From NCBI RefSeq assembly GCF_000281045.1, contig NW_008246073.1, positions 228,985 through 292,984 on the forward strand: DNA of 64,000 nucleotides. Direction: 5' to 3'. This DNA is from Saprolegnia diclina VS20 (taxonomy: Eukaryota; Oomycota; Saprolegniomycetes; Saprolegniales; Saprolegniaceae). Of this stretch, positions 57,401-64,000 are shown one piece after another (position 1 is the stretch's first letter; each line of letters begins with the position of its first letter). A program made the translations under genes and the position numbers. The notes under the pieces are model-generated. The model did not search any database and was not told the origin of the DNA. It was given only the letters and a program-made list of their open reading frames with translations.

Positions 57401-59031
57401 GGCTCAAGAACGCATCGTACCTCAACAACTTTGTCACGGCACTCGTCCATCCGAGTCCGACAACTGTCTTCAAGTGCGCGTCCGTGCTCGCCCTCGTGCT
57501 CCAAGCCGCCGAGCGGCACACGAAGATCAGCCTCTTTTTGCTGCTGACGCCCGAAAGCATCAATCGCGTCCATAGCGCGCTCGCCAAGTGGCACAGCGTG
57601 TACCACATCAGCGCGACGCTCGAGGCCATTTGTTTACGCTTGCACCAAATGGAAGTCGCGCAGTTCACCAAGCGTCTGCACACGGGCAAGAAGAAGATCT
57701 CCGGCGCCTTGCTGCAGTGGGTCCACGAGACGTTTACGCAGCGCTTTGTCCGAGTCGTCGTGCGGTCGGCCGACTCGGTCAAACCGTCGACGACGGCCAA
57801 CACGATGACGGGCACCTTTACGCGACGCAAGACAGAGTCGCACCTCAGCAGTAACTCGGGCATTCGCCGCTTCTCCCGCTCCGTCATGCGAACGTCCGTG
57901 ACGTGCAAGGTCGTACCATCGCCAGTTGCTCCAGCGCCAGAAGAGCCACGGACGCCAGAGCACACACCACCGACACTCGACACCAACACCGAGGCCAGCC
58001 CACCGCTGCGATTGCCCCCGCTCTTGGAGCCACCAATCGCGAGCAGTCTTTTGCTCCCGCCAGCGCTGCCGCCCGTAAACGTCACGCCCGTCGTCGAGAG
58101 AGTCGAGACAGGTCGCCGACTGCCACCTCTGCGGCAGCGAGCGAATAGCTTAGCTCCCCGAGATATTCCAGATCTGCCACCGGCCACAGCTTCGCCACCA
58201 CCAGCATCGTGTGTGGGACCGCCGCAAGCTCTTCTTCTCCCTGTCATGGCCGGCGGCATCGTGTCCAATACGTCTGTAGCCAGCCCCGAGGTGCCGACGA
58301 CGACAGCGTTGACGGTCGCTGCGATTCTCGCAAGCGCAACACAGCAGCCACCGATGCCAGTTGGCGTCCCTGCAAGCGGTCCCTCACTGGCACTGCTCAC
58401 TGCCACGCAACCCGTCATGACGGCGGCCAGTGCTGAGCCGGCAATGGTTACGCCAGCGGCGCTGTCGACGGGCCAGAGCAGCACGACCGATTCGGCGCGT
58501 TTTGGCTCGCGCCTCTCGGGCAACGTACGCGACACTCGGACGTCGTCGACTGACGATGACGCGTCCTTGGAGCTATTGGCGTCGCGCAACCAATCATTTT
58601 ACACGGTGGACTTGTTCTTGGACGGTGATGGAAAGACGCTCACGAATGCGCGACGCAAGGCCGATGGGACGTTGCGGCGCATCATGCGGCCCGAGCAGTA
58701 CGTGGTCGTGTCGCCCGCGGTGCTCACCGAGATTCGCCGGCGCCGAACCAACCGCCGGCGCCTCCTCGAAGGTCTCCGAGCTGCTCAAAAGGTGCATCGC
58801 GACACCAAGCTCATGCTCGCGTCGAAAAAAGAGCTCTCGGACGCCCTCGCCAACGTTGCCGTCTTGTACCGATCGGCCACCGAGAGCGCCATCCTGGATT
58901 TTGTCAAAGTCGGGTTGGACCCGGACCTCCAGACGTTCTTTGCTTCAGTTGTCAAGCCATTTTTGACGCCCAGCGACCACAAGGTGCACGAGAAGCGACG
59001 TTCGGTGCTATGGCTCCCGCCCCCCACGTAG
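54473..59031 (+). CDS. Large multi-spanning membrane protein, tandem copy A
   Basis: I do not recognise this family. Exons at 54473-54689, 54735-54928 and from 54975 are firm; others follow up to a large last exon, about 56375-59031. The N-terminal half has about six hydrophobic segments. Constant blocks shared with copy B are DKIHDPLAQ, RYMKLGAMWAEWPSL, TPLTIAFKVAG, the extracellular-looking cysteine loop LPGGATCDCVNRFG, and TMDFRFQTSFQIIMVMART. A conserved charged segment (IQRVHHVKD) leads into the long C-terminal half, with a PPTE-rich linker (56640-56800), a helical region (about 57070-57660) and another near the end. The helical region looks like a repeat solenoid. It could be a receptor or channel with a cytosolic signalling part. 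Confidence 0.75.
56640..56800 (+). repeat. Proline/threonine/glutamate minisatellite inside copy A
   Basis: Imperfect 15-21-base units encoding PPTE, ETPPTES and similar. Copy B lacks this block, so it expanded or was lost after the duplication. The encoded peptide is probably a flexible linker. Confidence 0.8.
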
Positions 59032-59451
59032 AGAGACGCACCATATTTGAATTCAAGTGTTCAACTGTTCTTGTGGTGGCGCCAACAAATAGCAAATCCA
59101 GGACATCGTGGACGAGCACATATCTCACTTTTCTACAGTGTACGCTGGCCTCGAGCCTACGTTCAATGTGTCACATTGGGCTCCTTGCGTGGTGTCGGTC
59201 CTAAGCGTCGCATCTTCGATGGTTGAGCAACGTGTGGTCCCTTGCGCGGCGGTTATTAGGCCTGTCGAAGCTCGAGTACATATGATGATGATGATGATAT
59301 GGATTGAAGTCTTTATACAGACTAAAGACTCCACAAGCTCGAGTACATATGGACAACTACCGCGACTTGTCGCTCTCGACTAAGTGCAATTTTGTTTATA
59401 GCTCGTAACGGACTCCGCGGTTTTAGTGCCGGTACTCTCGCTGTTGAGCGC
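59032..59451. other. Spacer between membrane-protein copies, with small repeats
   Basis: About 420 bases. It has a 17-base direct repeat AAGCTCGAGTACATATG at 59270 and 59335, an ATG trinucleotide run near 59282, and an inverted repeat AGTCTTTA/TAAAGACT with a 7-base loop at 59308-59330. No coding exon seen. Confidence 0.7.
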
Positions 59452-62400
59452 ATGACGCACAGCTGCTACGTGGCGGTCAATGCCACGTGCGCCAAAGCTG
59501 CATGGTCCGCGTGCGGCTACGGCTGGCTGCTACCGACGCCTGTCGCATCCCTCTGGTGTTTTTGGCTTCTTGGCGGCGGACAGCGGCTGCTGCACGTCCG
59601 GACATCCGACTCTGGCCTCGAGTTTGATGTCACCAAGATTCACGATCCGCTTGCTCAAGGTACTTTTCACGAGTGCTGCAGAGAACGCAGTTGTGAACAC
59701 GTAGGCAAGGCAGTCGCGCTCTCACAACGCAAGTCGTCTACGACGTCGCGTCGGCGGCTGCAACGCTATATGAAGCTCGGCGCCATGTGGGCCGAGTGGC
59801 CGTCACTCTCGCACACGCCGCTCACGATCGCCTTCAAGGTCGCGGGTGGTCCGCCCTGGCTCAACCCGCTCTACTTTTCACTCAACTTTCCCTATGAAGT
59901 GCGGTTGTCGTTTGCATTTTGCTCTGTCTCACGCAATGGACCAGGCGTCCAACGTTGTTTTGGTCCTGCTGTGTACTACCGCTGTGCTGCTCTTATGGCT
60001 CGGGAAGCGGATCACCCCGATTTGTACGTCTACACGGTGTGGACGCCACTCACGCATGACTAGGCGATCTCTGGCGTAAAAAGTACCTGTACCCAATGGT
60101 ATTTGACGTGCTCTACATCCCGCTCACATCGACGCTCGTACGACTTGCCACGTGTCCCGACGGCTACGTCCAGTTTGTGCTACCGGGTGGTGCCACGTGT
60201 GCGTGCATCGATCATTTTGGCTACTTTTGGGTCCGTCTCTTGATACATTTGCTTGATATTTCAATTAGACAATGTGGAATATAGGGAATCGGTCTCTCTG
60301 GATTTGTCGCGCTGTACTTGTCAGCGCTCCACTACAAATTGTACACGGAGCCACTGGCAACCACCATGGACTTTCGCTTTCAGACCAGTTTCCAGATCAT
60401 CATGGTCATGGCCCGCACACGTACACTAACTAACCCTTCCCTATGTATTTCCTGGCCACTATTGTCCTATTGTGGTCTAGTCAACCCGATCGTATCCATG
60501 CTCGTCAGTCAACTCGATATTGAACATCACCCGGCGATCGGCAGCGGCATCGCCCTCGGCTTTCTCCTCTGCATGACGCTGCTCTTTTGCTACAACTACA
60601 AGGTTCAGCCGGTATGAGTCTTTCAGCTTTGTGTCGATTCGACTGGAAAACGTTGTCGTCTAGTGCATTGGCAGCGGTCGCCTGCCCAACAACATTCGCG
60701 CGCTCACGTTCAGCAGCGCCATGTACGCGTCACTGTGCGTCCTCGCCTTTGTCGGTGCGTCGACACCCATTCGCCACCTCTACTACGCGCTGACGCCGCT
60801 GCCGCTGCTTTGGCTGGGCGTTTGGCGTCTCAACAATCGACGAGCATTGCACTTCCACATCCCCGACAAGAGCATCCTCGGGCTCTTGAGTGACCCGTCG
60901 TCGTCCGCATCACGGGCTGTTGGCACAATCGCGGCACTGTACATGGACCCGTCCAAGCTGCATCCGTCCCAGTACGACGTCCTCTTGGGTCGTCTGCAGC
61001 AGCTGGTGGATGTCCCCGAGTCACTGGACCTTTCGATTCGCGTTTTGGCGTTGCGCATTTTATGGTTTAGTCACATTCAGGTCCCGCATTCGGAGAACGG
61101 TTTGTTCAGGCGCCAACTCTGCCACTTTCTAGGCCTTCCGAAAGCAAAAGTTACCGATTGAAGAAGCTGAAAAAACGAATGCTATTCCGTTCAAGCACTA
61201 TCTCAAAGACGTCGAGAACGACCATCGCAAGCCCATTGTTGCATCGGCAAGTAGCCCGCCGTCGCTGCCCGCGAAAAAGTCGAGTGCTAAAGGCGTCTGC
61301 ATCAAGATTCACCGAATTCACCACATCAAAGGTACTACTATGTTAGCATACGTGAGTCAACCAACGAGCACTGGCGTAGATACGACGGCAACCAAAGGTC
61401 CTGCGGTACCCGACTTGACACCGTCGCCTTCTGGCATGCTCAAGAGAAGCTTTTCCCGCATGAGCATCGTGGCCCCGTTTGCTAGTCGCGGAAGTCAAAC
61501 CGGCTCGGAGGACCCGTTCCATGTAATAGCGATCCGTGGTAAGCGCTGGCTGGCCAAGGTCGAGACTCCAGAGGATGCCATCTTGCGGCTCAAGCGCATC
61601 TTGGCACTGGGTGTCGAGACACTTCACGACGCGTGCGCGTTACAGCACAAGACAGCGATGCAAGACAGCGCGCGGTTCCTTCTCGAGTGGTACAAAGCCC
61701 GGTATGTTCGGCTCTCGGCCAGCACATATCTGTGTGTGTTGGCAGCACTCTGCAGCACGAGCAGCACGCATTCCAAGCATGTGCTTGACGTTGTTCACTC
61801 GCTGCACAAACTCACGCTGGACGGTCACCTTCCCCCGTTGTTATGGCTGCGCCATGTCGAGTGTCTAAGCTACATTAGCATCGGATTAGAGACCGTAAGT
61901 GCCTCGACTGTACGCAAGTGCGCTTCAATTCTGGCGCTCGTGCTACAAGTGGCCGAGGCCGACGCAACGCGAAACCCGTGTGTGCTCTTGACGCCGGACG
62001 CCATGCGCCGCATCTGCGCTGGCCTCAATCGATGGGTTGACGACTATACCATCAGCGCAACGCTCGAAGTGCTCTGCATACGCTTGCATCGAATGGAAGC
62101 GAGCTACGACCAGCGCCAACGCGAACACCGCCAAAGCCCATCGCCCCTCGTGTCGTGGGTTCAAACCCACCTGCGCTCGTCCTTTACGGGTGGTAGCCTT
62201 CGCGTGGCAGCCAACGACAGACAACCTTCGGCAAGTCGCACCATAACGCGGCGCCGAAACAGCGAGAGCCTTCGTACAACTCTATCTGGTGCCCGGGGCG
62301 CCCGAAAAATGTCGTTTTTGTCCACCATACAGAGCGTAGCGACCGAGTCGCCGCCGCGCTCGATGTCGTCGCTACCCAAGATCGTCACGGTAATCGACCT

Positions 62401-62866
62401 CCTTGAGTTCGTCGAGTTCAAGCCGAACGCAATGGACGGGGCCTCGAAACGATCGATGGCGCGCACCGAAGACTTCAGCCTCGTGCCGCCTTCTGTCCTC
62501 AAAGAAGTCGAGCGCCGAAGGGCGACGCGGCGGGAGCTTATCGCGCAGCTCCGCCGGGTACAAACGCTGCAAGAAGCGGCGCAGACACCAGACCCCAAGT
62601 CGCGAGGCCGCAGCAGCGCAGCGAGTCGACGCCCTCGCACCTACGATCTCGCCGAGGCGCAAATGTCCCTCGTCATGCTCTTCTCGAGCGCAAAACGGTG
62701 TGCGCTGGACGACTACGTGATCAGCGGTCTCGACGATAGGCTACGTACCTTTTTTGAAGCCCACATTCGACCACTTTTAGCGAGCCAGACGCTGCTACCG
62801 CGCGAGCCCAAGCGGTGGTGGCTTTGGCGCGAGCGTAGCGTCAATGACTCTCGAGCGTTGCCATAG
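59452..62866 (+). CDS. Large multi-spanning membrane protein, tandem copy B
   Basis: Duplicate of the gene beginning at 54473, with the same exon plan. The ATG at 59452 was chosen because MTHSCYVAVNATCAKAAWSA aligns with the start of copy A. Shared blocks: SACGYGWLLPTP, TKIHDPLAQ, RYMKLGAMWAEWPSLSHTPL, VFDVLYIPLTSTLVRLATCP, LPGGATCACIDHFGYFWV, TMDFRFQTSFQIIMVMART, ALYMDPSKLHPSQYDVLL and IHRIHHIKD. The C-terminal half (about 61375-62866) lacks the PPTE linker but keeps the helical region, for example FLLEWYKARYVRLSASTYLC beside FMLEWYRSGYLRLTKTIYLH of copy A. It is about 1.1 kb shorter than copy A. Function unknown. Confidence 0.75.
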
Positions 62867-62875
62867 CTCATTTGA

Positions 62876-63106
62876 ATGAATGTCGTACTGTTGGGAAGTC
62901 TCAAGTTCGAGTCCAAGACGCCCTTTGTCATGCCAGTCGCCGGAAGCGAGACTCGCGAGCTGTGGCTCTCGTGTGTCCGCGCTTGGCTCCGCAACGACCC
63001 CAAAGCACCGCGCAGCCGCATCGACGCCGCGCTCCAAGAACTCGGCCTCGCCCCGCTCTCCAACGGCCGCCAACGGCGACCTGCGCTCCGCCGCCCGACC
63101 TCGTAG
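62876..63106 (+). CDS. Possible small protein
   Basis: An ATG-initiated frame of 76 codons starting only 10 bases after the stop of copy B (MNVVLLGSLKFESKTPFVMP). Its middle (ELWLSCVRAWLRNDPKAP) reads like protein, but there is no homologue I know and no intron to support it. It may be chance. Confidence 0.3.
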   Translation: MNVVLLGSLKFESKTPFVMPVAGSETRELWLSCVRAWLRNDPKAPRSRIDAALQELGLAPLSNGRQRRPALRRPTS

Positions 63107-63777
63107 GTCTATTTATGCGACCTCGGGGTCCGGCAGCGCGCCAACATCATTCCGAGACGTGATCAAGAAAACAAGAAACAAGAAAAACAAGTACCGCGGA
63201 ACCTAGACACGCCTTTTTAGGATAGTGAAAAGAAGTTCTACTGAGTGAGTCCTTTCTCGGAAGGGCAATATCAATGTACGCTCATTTGCCGGTCATTGCT
63301 GAAAGAAAAGGGTTTGGACGTGTCACACTTGAACGTTCCTGGCGCTCGCTCTGACAAGAAACATTGAGTTGCCGTTTTCGAGATGGAATCGCCCAACGAC
63401 AGAGTCCATGAGAAAACAAAAATTTCTTCGGAATTGAAACTGGCACGATACATTTTGGACAATAATATTATCGACATGCTGGTCCATTTATCTACGGCGA
63501 GAGCCAAGTTGATTTTGCGAGGCCGTGCGCGACCTGTTTAACTTTGTAGTGGCGTAAATCAAACGCCGTATACCCAACTTCACCTCTATATCTTATCAAG
63601 TGTCGCTTTTGGCGGGCTCGATTTTTAAAAATGGCAGCAAAATATATGTGGTCTCTTGACCGTGCACTTTGCCCGTCTCGTTTGTCGAACGAGGACCGGA
63701 AGTCGAAGACACTTGGTGTGGTACCGGTAAAAACAAAAGATCTATCTGTCACGTCCTCCAGTTAAGTCTTTTCGCAG
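63107..63777. other. Intergenic, no gene seen
   Basis: About 670 bases, AT-richer than the gene regions. Only short open frames on either strand (for example 63271-63507 minus) with no domain or splice support. Confidence 0.55.
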
Positions 63778-64000
63778 ATGCCCGAGCTACCGTGCGCTGC
63801 TGTTGCTGCAGCTGGTTCAAGCCAGCGTTCGCAACAGCGAATGCATCGTGCTTGGTCATTTTGGCACTCAATCTACGGGCGTCGCATGGGCGGAAATTCC
63901 GACGTGCGTGGTGCTGCAGTGCTTGGAGTACTCGTATTTGAACGAAGGTGGCTTGGCCGCTCGTACTTTGGTCCTGCTGTGTACTACCGCTGTGCTGCTC
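63778..64000 (+). pseudogene. Possible fragment related to the membrane-protein family, cut by window edge
   Basis: The last 34 bases (63967-64000) equal 59959-59992 of copy B exactly, in a segment that encodes VLLCTTAVLL there. The frame matching copy B stays open to the left (SYRALLLLQLVQASV ... GVAWAEIPT) and GVAWAEIP is weakly like GAMWAEWP of the family. It may be part of a third copy, a recombination product, or a contig-end artefact. More sequence to the right is needed to say. Confidence 0.3.

Noticed and set aside
63271-63752. Short minus-strand frames near the right end
   Set aside because: AT-rich region, under 90 codons, no domain or splice support.

Overview
The window is nuclear DNA from a compact, GC-rich eukaryotic genome. 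The best fit is an oomycete, probably of the Saprolegnia/Achlya group; this is an inference, not a direct reading. The evidence is a mix: genes lie 40 to 600 bases apart on both strands; most are cut by very short introns (about 40-60 nt) that start with GTACG or GTGCG and nearly always end in TAG; a P4-ATPase/guanylate cyclase fusion of the ciliate/apicomplexan/stramenopile type is present; an outer-dynein-arm docking protein implies flagellated zoospores; and many proteins look lineage-specific. Exons below were joined by hand from splice sites, reading frame and family motifs, so single boundaries may be off.

Layout, left to right. 0-4.5 kb: 3' end of the P4-ATPase/guanylate cyclase. 4.6-8.3 kb: two minus-strand actin regulators, WASH and an unfamiliar protein with beta-thymosin-like repeats and the same acidic-tryptophan tail. 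8.4-13.5 kb: Hrq1-type RecQ helicase and ZRSR2-like splicing factor (split by an assembly gap). 13.6-16.2 kb: three tandem single-exon paralogues of unknown function with a shared upstream element. 16.5-22 kb: cysteine desulfurase NFS1, a calponin-homology protein, a secretory-pathway glycosyltransferase. 22.4-27.3 kb: four tandem alpha/beta hydrolases with a long palindrome between the first two. 27.8-38.8 kb: ODAD3/CCDC151-like ciliary protein, a second glycosyltransferase, cytochrome b5 reductase, an LRR protein, a TruA-type pseudouridine synthase, a TcdA-type E1-like enzyme. 39-46.2 kb: a tRNA-Val with anticodon GAC, UBE2T-like E2, a small unknown gene, a fatty-acid hydroxylase, a TLC-domain protein, Arp2/3 subunit ARPC1. 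46.6-51.9 kb: a long ArfGAP-DENN-IQ fusion. 52.1-54.2 kb: DEAH-box RNA helicase. 54.5-62.9 kb: two tandem copies of a large multi-spanning membrane protein of unknown function, perhaps with a third fragment at the right edge.

Themes. Actin and membrane traffic recur: WASH, the WASH-tailed beta-thymosin-like protein, ARPC1, a CH-domain protein and a predicted Arf/Rab regulator. Nucleic-acid maintenance also recurs: Hrq1, UBE2T, a DEAH helicase, ZRSR2, a pseudouridine synthase and TcdA. Neighbouring genes otherwise look functionally independent, as is usual in eukaryotes, but many are divergent pairs with promoters of 120-250 bases. The most novel-looking items are the ArfGAP-DENN-IQ fusion, the beta-thymosin/acidic-tail protein, the three-paralogue cluster with its conserved upstream element, and the duplicated membrane-protein family.
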